From JADJPL01 sp964607915 (GTDB taxonomy: Bacteria > Bacteroidota > Bacteroidia > Chitinophagales > Saprospiraceae): a stretch of 56,088 nt of DNA. The notes under the pieces were generated by a model. The model did not search any database. It was not told the DNA's origin and saw nothing but the letters and a program-made list of their open reading frames with translations. Every line of letters starts with the position of its first letter. The stretch's first letter is position 1. The position numbers were made by a program, and so were the translations under genes. Shown piece by piece: positions 26,300-34,227 of the stretch. The stretch is from assembly GCA_964607915.1 (NCBI GenBank), contig CAZSMU010000007.1, positions 1 to 56,088 on the forward strand, in the 5' to 3' direction.

Positions 26300-26373
26300 G
26301 GCGCGGTAGCTCAGCCGGTCAGAGCGTGCGATTCATAATCGCAAGGTCGGGAGTTCAAGCCTCCCCCGCGCTA
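26300..26373 (+). tRNA. tRNA-Met (CAT)
   Basis: The acceptor GGCGCGG pairs with CCGCGCT, with a G-U first pair. The anticodon stem TGCGA/TCGCA carries the loop TTCATAA with anticodon CAT, and the T stem is GGGAG/CTCCC. The paired first position and the absence of three G-C pairs in the anticodon stem argue against an initiator. It is an elongator Met tRNA, or possibly Ile with a modified CAT anticodon. CCA is not encoded. Confidence 0.93.
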
Positions 26374-26390
26374 CAAGAAGACGCATCTTC

Positions 26391-26434
26391 AAGGTCTGGA
26401 TGTTTGCTGGTACAAATGTCCAGACCTTTCTTTT
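26391..26434 (+). terminator. Terminator of tRNA-Met
   Basis: AAGGTCTGGA (26391-26400) pairs with TCCAGACCTT (26419-26428), and the stem extends six more pairs, two of them G-U, to a 6-nt loop. TCTTTT follows, so it acts as an intrinsic terminator on the plus strand and may also serve the convergent protease gene. Confidence 0.7.
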
Positions 26435-29126
26435 ACGGCTTGTTTTTCAGTATTTTGTTAAAAAAAGTACCTTCTGGGGAGCGGCTGCGGAGCAAGTACA
26501 GGCCATCGGGCCAGTCGCGCTGCCCGATGCTGCGTTCGAGGATACCGGCGGGGACATTATAGAATTGTTCCTGGTGTACGAGTTGGCCTTGCACGGTAAA
26601 AACCTCCCAGGTGACCCACTCCTGTTTTTGGGGAAAGTCTATCTGTATGGTTACGGTTTCCGTAAAAGGGTTAGGGAAAGCCCGCACTGGAGGGGAGGGG
26701 GGCGTTTCCTTAACGGAGCTGACTTTTGCAATCGTCACGCAGTAGTCTTCCACTTCGCCATAGAAATCTTTGGGGAAAGCGCAGGAAACGCCGGGCTGCT
26801 TGAAGCGCATGACTACCCGCATCCGGGTAGCACCGAGTTTGGCAGTGGCAGGGATGAGTACTATTCCGTTGACGGAGTCGCGGCTGGCCTGTCCGGAATC
26901 AAATACTGCTTCCTGTGAGCTGAAAAAGCCGTCCTGGTTCAAGTCTATCCATACAATCCAGTACTCCTGGGAGGCAAAACCAGGGAAGCCCGGGTGCAGC
27001 GACAGGGAGAACGTTCCGCCCGCGCTGAGGGTCGGGCCGCTCAGTGCGGTGAAATTGGCATATCCGGCTTTGCCGCTCCGGTGTTCAAAATCGTGCAGCC
27101 GCACTTTGGCGATCCACTCCTGGCTGGCGTTCAGGCTGTCGAGCCCGGTAGCGGGGCAGTAGTTCTGTTCTATACAGGCCCCGCAACCTTTAGTGCGAAA
27201 CGTTGTGGAGGGGCTGTAGTCTGAAGCGATCCCGCCTTCGCAGAGGGTCCGGATTTGCAGTTCATAGTTGCTGCAGGCGCTTAGGTTGCGCACGAACAGG
27301 GAGGTGGAAAAGCTATTGGTTTCCTGCCAGTTCGCACTGCCCACTACCCGATAGCGGAGGCTGTATGCCAGGGCGGCCGTGACCGGGTTCCAGCTCAGAA
27401 ATACATCGCGTTCGTTGATGAGGGGCAGTTTGATGCCGCTGGGAGGCTCGCAGCATCCGTCGGTTCGGAAGGAATAGGTGGAGCCAAAATCCATGCTGTC
27501 GGAGCGGCACGTGATGCTGAATTGGTACTCGTAAGGGGTACAGGAGCTGAGTCCGGTCAACAGCAGGGGTGGGTTGACGTTGCGCAAGGTTGTCCAAGCG
27601 GTGTCGCCTGATTTTTTCCAGCGCAGGTCTATGCGGGTGATGCTGTCGTTCCCTATCCAACCCAAGCGGGCGCTGCTTACAGTACGCTCCAGGACTTGTA
27701 TTTTGGAAGGGGGTGGGCAGTTGCCGCAGTTGTCGAGGAGAAGGCGTAAGCTGTTATATACATTGAGCCGCCCGCCGCTCACGGTAAGGTCTTTGAGTTC
27801 CGTACTTGGTGTCGTACCCTGCAGCAAGAGATTTTTTATCCAAAGCGCTGCTGCCGGCGGGTCGTTTTCAGCGAGTACGGCGAGCGTAGGGCATTGGGCG
27901 GAATAGAGCAGTGCGATTGCCCCGCAGACCAGGGGGGCTGCGAAGGAAGTCCCGCGCTCATAGCCATATCCCCCACCCGTAATAGTGGAATACACGTTTT
28001 CCCCAAAAGCCGACAAGTCAATAGAAGTAGCCCCGTAGCCACCCGGCGCTTTTTTTCCGTTGATATCCACGCTGTTGACCGCGACGAGGAAGTCGCTGCC
28101 ACAGGCGGTCGGCATATCGCCGAACAAGTCCACATCTATATTTTGACTGGATTCTGTAGCGGCTACGTTGAGGATACCTACCTGCCCCAGCGTGTCGTAG
28201 AATGCGCACCAGATAGGATACTCTTGCGGCTTTATGCGGCTTAAGCCCCAGGAGGCATTCGTAGCGACCACGAATGCCCCTTCTTTGCCCTGTGTTTCGT
28301 TGTAGCGCTTGCGCTGTCGGTAAGGGTACAGATAGGCCTGCAGGATGCGATCTTCGGAGATGGCCCCAAAGCCGCCTACTACATGCATGAGTTTGACATT
28401 CCAGTTTACGCCGCTGACGCCCACGCCATTGTTACCACGTGCGCCCGCGATACCGGAAACGGGGGTTCCGTGGAAATTGGACTCACTGACGTTACCGTTA
28501 CCGCGGATACTGTTCCAGCCGTGCCGGTCGTCGGTATAGCCATTATTGTCATCATCTATGCCATTATCGGGGATTTCCCGGGCGTTGAACCACAAATTGG
28601 GCCGGATATCCGGGTGGGAGGTATCCAGGCCGTTGTCTATGATACAGATGACGATGGTATCGTTGCCGGGGGTGACGCCGCCCGTAGTGATATCCCAGGC
28701 GCGCGCCATGTCCAGGTCCATACCGGGGGTGCCCCCCAATTGGCCGGTGTTGTACAAATGCCATTGCAGGGCAAAAGCAGGATCGTTGGGCAGGCGATTG
28801 CGGAGGGAAGCGAAGTGGTTGAACTGTGCCATAGCCACCTCCGGTTCTTTGCGGAGTTGGCGCAGCAAGGCATTCTCATCCACTTTTGTCCAGTCGAAAC
28901 GAAGTTTCCAGACGTTGAGCTCTTCCGCGACTACCGACCCGAGCGCGACGCGGTACGACTCGGATCGGAAAGCGGTCTGGTGTTCAATCCACCGCCCGGC
29001 GCGCACACCGTCCTTGAATCGCACCAGCAATTCGCCCTGTACATGGGTGAGCTGTTGTGCGTACAGAGGGAGAAACATGCCCGGCAGTGCCAGGAGTACG
29101 ATGAGGAAACGCAGGCGCATCATCAA
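26433..29126 (-). CDS. Secreted subtilisin-like protease with FN3 repeats and T9SS sorting domain
   Basis: An 897-residue S8 serine protease. Order of parts: signal peptide (1-23, LPLYAQ); an N-terminal pro-region (about 24-125); the catalytic domain with Asp164 (IIDNGLDTSHPD), His219 (NFHGTPVSGIAG) and Ser394 (GTSFAAPLVCG), so the triad is complete; two fibronectin-III-like modules, each ending in a Cys-containing linker (GCCEPPSGI, GCGACIEQ); a GEVED-type beta domain (about 690-800, ending FYGEVEDYCV); and a C-terminal type A T9SS sorting domain (FPNPFTETVTI to the end). It would pass the outer membrane by type IX secretion. It starts 8 nt after the rho stop, an unusual partner. Confidence 0.92.
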   Translation of the reverse strand: MMMRLRFLIVLLALPGMFLPLYAQQLTHVQGELLVRFKDGVRAGRWIEHQTAFRSESYRVALGSVVAEELNVWKLRFDWTKVDENALLRQLRKEPEVAMAQFNHFASLRNRLPNDPAFALQWHLYNTGQLGGTPGMDLDMARAWDITTGGVTPGNDTIVICIIDNGLDTSHPDIRPNLWFNAREIPDNGIDDDNNGYTDDRHGWNSIRGNGNVSESNFHGTPVSGIAGARGNNGVGVSGVNWNVKLMHVVGGFGAISEDRILQAYLYPYRQRKRYNETQGKEGAFVVATNASWGLSRIKPQEYPIWCAFYDTLGQVGILNVAATESSQNIDVDLFGDMPTACGSDFLVAVNSVDINGKKAPGGYGATSIDLSAFGENVYSTITGGGYGYERGTSFAAPLVCGAIALLYSAQCPTLAVLAENDPPAAALWIKNLLLQGTTPSTELKDLTVSGGRLNVYNSLRLLLDNCGNCPPPSKIQVLERTVSSARLGWIGNDSITRIDLRWKKSGDTAWTTLRNVNPPLLLTGLSSCTPYEYQFSITCRSDSMDFGSTYSFRTDGCCEPPSGIKLPLINERDVFLSWNPVTAALAYSLRYRVVGSANWQETNSFSTSLFVRNLSACSNYELQIRTLCEGGIASDYSPSTTFRTKGCGACIEQNYCPATGLDSLNASQEWIAKVRLHDFEHRSGKAGYANFTALSGPTLSAGGTFSLSLHPGFPGFASQEYWIVWIDLNQDGFFSSQEAVFDSGQASRDSVNGIVLIPATAKLGATRMRVVMRFKQPGVSCAFPKDFYGEVEDYCVTIAKVSSVKETPPSPPVRAFPNPFTETVTIQIDFPQKQEWVTWEVFTVQGQLVHQEQFYNVPAGILERSIGQRDWPDGLYLLRSRSPEGTFFNKILKNKP

Positions 29127-29134
29127 AAGCGGGA

Positions 29135-30977
29135 TTAACCGTTCATAGACATCAGGAATTCGTCGTTATTGGAGGTGGAGACGATATGTTTGCGCAGGAA
29201 CTCCATGGCCTCGTCGGGTTTCATATCGGCCAGGTGGTTGCGCAGGATAAACATTCGCTGTAGGGTGTCTTTATCGAGCAGCAAATCGTCGCGGCGCGTA
29301 CTGGACTTGGTCAGGTCTATGGAAGGGAAGAGACGTTTGTTGGCCAGGTTCCGGTCGAGCTGGAGTTCCATGTTGCCTGTACCTTTGAATTCTTCGAAGA
29401 TCACCCCGTCCATTTTCGAGCCGGTATCTATGAGTGCGGTAGCGAGGATGGTAAGCGAGCCCCCTCCTTCGATATTTCGGGCGGCGCCGAAGAATTTTTT
29501 CGGCTTGTGCAGGGCATTGGCTTCCACGCCTCCGGAGAGCACTTTGCCGCTGGCCGGGGCCACGGTGTTGTAGGCACGGGCGAGGCGGGTGATGGAGTCG
29601 AGCATGATGACGACATCGTGGCCGCTTTCGACCAGTCGCTTTGCCTTTTCCAAGACGATACCAGCTACGCGCACGTGGTTGTCAGCAGGTTCGTCGAAGG
29701 TGGAGGCCACTACCTCAGCGTTGACGCTGCGCTTGAAGTCCGTCACTTCCTCGGGGCGCTCGTCCACCAGCAGCACGATGATGTAGCACTCCGGGTGGTT
29801 TTTGGAGATGGCATTGGCCAAATCTTTGAGCAAAAATGTCTTACCGGTCTTGGGTTGTGCTACGATGAGCCCCCGCTGACCTTTTCCGATGGGGGTGAAC
29901 AGGTCTATCATTCGGTTGCCCAAGTCTCTTCCCGTCGGCGAGGTGGTAAGTTTGAATTTCTCTGTGGGGAAGAGTGGGGTGAGGTAGTCGAAGGGTACGC
30001 GGTCCCGCAAATCCTGGGGGTCGCGGCCGTTTATTTTGGATACGCGCAGCAGGGCGAAGTATTTTTCCCCCTCTTTGGGCGGGCGGATACCTCCCTTTAT
30101 GGTATCGCCGGTGCGGATACCGAACAATTTGATTTGGGAGGGCGACACATAGATGTCGTCGGGTGACGTGAGGTAGTTGTAATCGGCGGAGCGGAGGAAC
30201 CCGTATCCGTCGGGCATCATTTCCAGGATGCCTTCCCCTTCGATGACCCCGTCGAGTTCGATATCGAATTTTTCGCTGTCGTCGGGTTGGGATTCTTCGG
30301 CAGATTCCTGGTTATAAGACCTTTGAGGTTCTTCGCTTTTCCCTGCCCAGGGCTTGGCGGGTTTATCGGGGCGCTGATCGCGCTCGTTTCTTTCCNNNNN
30401 NNNNNNNNNNNNNNNNNNNNNNNNNNNNNNNNNNNNNNNNNNNNNNNNNNNNNNNNNNNNNNNNNNNNNNNNNNNNNNNNNNNNNNNNNNNNNNNCGCTC
30501 GGGTTTATCGGGGCGCTGATCGCGCTCGTTTCTTTCCGGCCGTTCGGGACGTTGGTCGCGTTCAGGCTTATCTTGTCGTTCGGGGCGGAAGTCCGGGCGG
30601 TTGTCGTGGCGCGGTTTAGGGCGGGGTTGGAAGGGCAGTTCGGGTTCGTTGGAAGAGGACATTCGCTTGCGTGCCCGGCGGCGGCGGCCGGAGCCGTCTT
30701 CGTCTTCTCCGGTATCGGCATCATCGCCATTTTCCGGAGAGGGTTCGACCTGGACGTCGCTTCGGAACTGTTCCCGGCTGGCGATGCTTTGGGGGATATC
30801 GGGTACTTCTTCTTGTGCGGAGGATGATTTTCCGTCCGTACTGAGGGCCTGGTGGTCTAAAATTTTATAAACCAGTTCTTTTTTATTCAATCGTTTATAG
30901 TTGGCGAGTCCTATTTGCTCTGCCAGGTCGCGTAGTTCCGGCAGCAGCATGTCATTCAGTTGCAGAATATCCAGCAT
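29135..30977 (-). CDS. rho: Transcription termination factor Rho, interrupted by an assembly gap
   Basis: The hexameric RNA helicase that ends transcription at Rho-dependent sites. The start MLDILQLNDMLLPELRDLAEQIGL and the KRLNKKELVYKIL helix form the Rho N-domain. An Arg/Asp/Glu-rich insert with RPERPERNERDQRPDKP-type repeats follows, typical of Bacteroidota Rho. The RNA-binding domain (MPDGYGFLRSADYNYL) and the ATPase with VAQPKTGKTFLLKDLA complete the protein. The 100 N at 30396-30495 fall inside the Arg-rich insert, and the coding frame differs on the two sides, so the N length is arbitrary and the true insert length unknown. This is an assembly artefact, not a broken gene. Confidence 0.93.
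30361..30537. repeat. Tandem repeat in rho around a 100-N scaffold gap
   Basis: The 35 bases at 30361-30395, immediately before the N run, recur exactly at 30503-30537, just after it. They encode the Arg/Glu/Asp-rich repeats of the Rho insert. A tandem repeat longer than the reads explains why assembly stopped here. Confidence 0.85.
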
Positions 30978-31063
30978 ACAAAGTCTCTTTAAGAGGAAAC
31001 CGTTAAGGGTGAAAAAAGGAACGCAGGAGGGATGGATCATCTGCCCGGTGTAAGCAGGATGTA

Positions 31064-31081
31064 TATGACTAATGAGTCATA
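31064..31081. promoter_or_regulatory. Perfect 7-bp dyad in the rho-serS intergenic region
   Basis: TATGACT-AATG-AGTCATA is a perfect palindrome with a 4-nt spacer, 87 bp upstream of the rho start. It looks like an operator for a dimeric regulator, possibly of rho itself. The rest of the 319-bp region (30978-31296) holds only the serS -7 box and no gene. Confidence 0.35.
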
Positions 31082-31234
31082 AGGAGTGTCCCGAATGTCG
31101 TTCTGTGAAAAATCAAGTGGAAAAAGTTGGATTTGAAAAACCAGGACACCCGGAATTTTGAGAAAACACAGTACGCCTGGCCGTTAAAAGCCTTTATGGG
31201 CACAAAAATACATTATATTTTGAATAGGGCGCAC

Positions 31235-31242
31235 TATCTTTG
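31235..31242 (+). promoter_or_regulatory. Probable -7 box of serS
   Basis: TATCTTTG, an exact TAnnTTTG match, 55 bp upstream of the chosen serS start. It supports the ATG at 31297 over the upstream in-frame start at 31240, which lies almost on the box. Confidence 0.6.
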
Positions 31243-31296
31243 CAAAAAATTAACACCAGGGGTACAAATGCCCGGTTTCTTACAAGTAAACACCAC

Positions 31297-32574
31297 ATGC
31301 TACAGCTTCAGACTATCCGGAATGAAAAAGCGCGCGTCGTCGAGGGCTTGAAAAAGCGCAACTGGTCGGATGCGCAGATTGCAATCATAGAAGAGATATT
31401 GCGCCTGGACGGGCTTCGTCGGGCGCTGCAAACGGAGATGGATAAATCCCTGGCGGAACAAAACCGGCTTTCGGGGGAGATTGGCGCTCTGTTCAAGCAG
31501 GGGAGAAAAGAGGAGGCGGAGGGCCTTCGTGCGCAGGTCGCTGCGCTCAAAGCGGGCAGTGTCGAGCAGAAGGCCCGGCATGACGAGGCAGTTGCGCAGG
31601 TGCAGGATCTTCTGTACCAGGTTCCTAATATTCCACATGCCAGTGTACCGGCAGGTCGTTCTGCTGAAGACAACGAAGTATATCGCGACTGGCCGCATCC
31701 GCTGCCCCACTTGCATGAAAATGCGCTGCCTCACTGGGAGTTGGCTTCGAAGTACCAGATATTTGACCTGGAGTTGGGCGTGAAGCTCACCGGCAGCGGT
31801 TTTCCGGTTTTTCGGGGCAAAGGTGCGCGCCTGGAGCGGGCCCTGATCAGTTTTTTCCTGGACGAAGCGACCGCAGCGGGCTACGAAGAAATTATTCCCC
31901 CGTTGATGGTCAGTGAAGAAACGGCGCGTGCGACGGGCCAGCTTCCAGACAAAGAGGCGCAGATGTACTTTGTCGAGCGCGACAACCTCTACCTTATCCC
32001 TACGGCCGAAGTACCCGTGACCAACCTCTACCGCGACGAAATACTGGACGTGTCCCAGCTGCCGGTGAAACTGACGGGCTATACGCCCTGTTTCCGTCGC
32101 GAAGCGGGTTCCTACGGGGCCGATGTGCGCGGCTTGAACCGGGTACACCAGTTTGACAAAGTGGAAATCGTAGAGCTGGCCCACCCCGAGCACTCCTATC
32201 AAGCCCTGGAAAGGATGTTGGAACATGTGGCCAGCCTGCTCGATAAGTTGGAGTTACCGTACCGCATTTTGCGTCTTTGCGGCGGGGACATGGGGTTCAC
32301 TGCAGCGTTGACATACGATTTTGAAGTGTATTCTGCTGCGCAAAAGCGTTGGTTAGAGGTCAGCTCGGTGTCCAACTTTGAGACGTTCCAGAGCAACCGC
32401 CTCAAGTTGCGTTTTCGGGATGGCAAAGACATACAGCTCGCGCACACTTTGAACGGGAGTGCCCTGGCTCTGGCGCGCATCGTCGCGGCGCTACTGGAAA
32501 ACAACCAAACGCCCTATGGGATTGTTATTCCAAAGGTATTGCAGCCATACACCCGTTTCGAGGCTATTCGTTGA
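31297..32574 (+). CDS. serS: Seryl-tRNA synthetase
   Basis: Charges tRNA-Ser in the cytosol. The 425-residue protein starts MLQLQTIRNEKARVVEGL, the standard SerRS N-terminus. It has the long antiparallel coiled-coil arm (about 30-105), then the class II catalytic domain: TAEVPVTNLYRDEIL (about 250), motif 2 CFRREAGSYGADVRGLNRVHQF (about 268-289), and motif 3 around NGSALALARIVAALLEN (about 387-403). Length and motifs are canonical. It begins a plus-strand run through the metallopeptidase, frr and rpmH. Confidence 0.96.
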   Translation: MLQLQTIRNEKARVVEGLKKRNWSDAQIAIIEEILRLDGLRRALQTEMDKSLAEQNRLSGEIGALFKQGRKEEAEGLRAQVAALKAGSVEQKARHDEAVAQVQDLLYQVPNIPHASVPAGRSAEDNEVYRDWPHPLPHLHENALPHWELASKYQIFDLELGVKLTGSGFPVFRGKGARLERALISFFLDEATAAGYEEIIPPLMVSEETARATGQLPDKEAQMYFVERDNLYLIPTAEVPVTNLYRDEILDVSQLPVKLTGYTPCFRREAGSYGADVRGLNRVHQFDKVEIVELAHPEHSYQALERMLEHVASLLDKLELPYRILRLCGGDMGFTAALTYDFEVYSAAQKRWLEVSSVSNFETFQSNRLKLRFRDGKDIQLAHTLNGSALALARIVAALLENNQTPYGIVIPKVLQPYTRFEAIR

Positions 32575-32592
32575 TTCAAAAAAACGTGTCCT

Positions 32593-33285
32593 ATGTTTGA
32601 GTATTATGGTTATATGGCGATTGCCGGTGTTCTTTCCCTGGTGGGTCTGTTCATTGGGCAACGTTTGAAATCCAAATTTGCTCATTATAGCCATATGCCG
32701 ACCGGTTCGGGCTTGACCGGCCGTGAGGTTGCAGAAGCAATGTTGCGGCATTATGGCATCCGCGATGTGCAGGTGGTAGAGAGCCATGGCATGCTGAGCG
32801 ACCACTACAATCCGCTCAGCAAGACGGTAGCGCTGAGCCAGGAGGTGTTTTATGGCCGGCACGTGGCGGCGGCTGCTGTAGCTGCACACGAATGCGGCCA
32901 CGCGGTGCAACACGCCACTGCATACAGCATGCTCCAGTTGCGCTCTCGTCTGGTACCGGTGGTGCAGTTGTCCGCAATGGCCCAACAATGGCTGCTGCTT
33001 ATCGCGTTCATGACCATCAACAGTATGCCGCAGATCATGTTGCTCGCCATCATCGCTTTCGGCGTCACCACTTTGTTCAGTTTTATCACCCTGCCGGTCG
33101 AGTTTGACGCGAGCCGTCGGGCCCTGGTTTGGCTGGACCAGTCGGGGGTTGCGCGCGGGACGGAATACGCCGGGGCAAAAGACGCCTTGAAATGGGCGGC
33201 AATGACCTATGTGTCTGCGGCGCTCTCGGCATTGGTGATGCTGTTGTTCCTCATTTTTCGATACATAGGCGCCAACGAGGAATAG
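32593..33285 (+). CDS. Zinc metallopeptidase, YugP-like membrane protein
   Basis: A 230-residue membrane-embedded neutral zinc metallopeptidase-like protein. The N-terminal helix (about 5-22, YMAIAGVLSLVGLFIG) precedes TGSGLTGREVAEAMLRHYGI and the zinc motif HECGHAVQHA (HExxH type, about residues 98-107), then three more hydrophobic helices; the last (ALSALVMLLFLIFRYI) ends the protein. FDASRRALVWLDQSG supplies conserved acidic residues seen in the family. It starts 18 bp after serS. Substrates of this family are not well defined; a role in membrane protein turnover is inference. Confidence 0.85.
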   Translation: MFEYYGYMAIAGVLSLVGLFIGQRLKSKFAHYSHMPTGSGLTGREVAEAMLRHYGIRDVQVVESHGMLSDHYNPLSKTVALSQEVFYGRHVAAAAVAAHECGHAVQHATAYSMLQLRSRLVPVVQLSAMAQQWLLLIAFMTINSMPQIMLLAIIAFGVTTLFSFITLPVEFDASRRALVWLDQSGVARGTEYAGAKDALKWAAMTYVSAALSALVMLLFLIFRYIGANEE

Positions 33286-33354
33286 CGCACGGTGCACGGC
33301 AAGTGCTCCTTCTGGATTGATTTCTTAAAAATGTACACCTATACGCGTTAATTT

Positions 33355-33921
33355 ATGACACAGGAAGAAATAGAAATGTACCTGGAAGAGGCCAGGGATC
33401 ACATGGAACGCGCCATGACCCACCTACACCACGAGTTGGCTAAAATCACTACCGGCAAAGCCAGTCCGGCCATTGTATCCGAGTTGTTGGTGTCTTATTA
33501 CGGCAGCATGACTCCGATGAGCCAGGTGTCCAGCATCAGTGCGGCAGATGCGCGCACACTGGTCATACAGCCCTGGGAAAAATCAACTCTGGCACCCATC
33601 GAAAAAGCAATCTTTGAGGCCAACATAGGAGTCACTCCGATGAACGACGGACAGGTGGTCCGCCTGACCTTCCCGCCGCTCACTGAGGAGCGCCGCCGCG
33701 ACCTGGTCAAGCGGGCCAAGCACCTGGGCGAAGAAGCCAAGGTGAGCCTGCGCAACTCCCGCCGCGACGCGATGGAACATATTAAAAAAGCAGTCAAAAA
33801 TGGGTTCCCAGAAGATTCCGGCAAGCGGAAGGAAGAAGAAATCCAGGAACTGACCAATAAGTATTCGACTAAGGTAGATCAGGTACTGGATGTGAAGGAA
33901 AAGGAAATCCTGACGGTGTAG
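33355..33921 (+). CDS. frr: Ribosome recycling factor
   Basis: Splits post-termination ribosomes with EF-G. The 188 residues match the family length of about 185. Visible are MERAMTHLHHELAKITTGKASPAIV (domain I helix), YYGSMTPMSQVSSIS and DARTLVIQPWEKS (domain II), NDGQVVRLTFPPLTEERRRDLVKRAK and the final long helix ending VDQVLDVKEKEILTV. rpmH follows 128 bp downstream from its own promoter. Confidence 0.96.
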   Translation: MTQEEIEMYLEEARDHMERAMTHLHHELAKITTGKASPAIVSELLVSYYGSMTPMSQVSSISAADARTLVIQPWEKSTLAPIEKAIFEANIGVTPMNDGQVVRLTFPPLTEERRRDLVKRAKHLGEEAKVSLRNSRRDAMEHIKKAVKNGFPEDSGKRKEEEIQELTNKYSTKVDQVLDVKEKEILTV

Positions 33922-33970
33922 AGGTTTTTACACCACCCCGTCTTTCCGGCTACAAGTGCGTCATTTTTAT

Positions 33971-34001
33971 TTTGCAGATTAGCAAAATAAATCTACCTTT
34001 G
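33971..34001 (+). promoter_or_regulatory. Promoter of rpmH
   Basis: TTTG at 33971-33974, a 19-nt spacer and TACCTTTG at 33994-34001 give an exact match to the Bacteroidota -33/-7 promoter. The rpmH start lies 48 bp after the -7 box. Confidence 0.8.
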
Positions 34002-34049
34002 CCAAACTTTTTAAACAAGGATTAGAAGAAGCTATAAAAGCGTACAATA

Positions 34050-34205
34050 ATGAAGAGGACGTATCAGCCTTCCCGCAGAAAACGCGTAAACAAACATGGA
34101 TTCCGCTCGCGCATGAGCACGAAGAATGGGCGCAAGGTATTGTCGCGCCGTCGTGCGCAAGGCCGTTTCAAGTTGACGGTCTCCGACGAGAAGCGGCTGA
34201 AATAA
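34050..34205 (+). CDS. rpmH: Large ribosomal subunit protein bL34
   Basis: A 51-residue, very basic protein that opens MKRTYQPSRRKRVNKHGFR and continues RMSTKNGRKVLSRRRAQGR, the diagnostic bL34 sequence, with a slightly longer acidic/basic tail (LTVSDEKRLK) that is common in Bacteroidota. It is part of the 50S subunit. The gene is short and easily missed. It has its own strong promoter and ends 22 bp before the convergent TPR gene. The usual dnaA or rnpA neighbour is not present here. Confidence 0.96.
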   Translation: MKRTYQPSRRKRVNKHGFRSRMSTKNGRKVLSRRRAQGRFKLTVSDEKRLK

Positions 34206-34227
34206 CCGCCGCTCCTCGCCTGTTCGT

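Noticed and set aside
30396..30495. Possible frameshift or broken rho gene
   Set aside because: The frame change coincides with the 100-N run in a tandem repeat, so it is best explained by unknown gap length, not by mutation.
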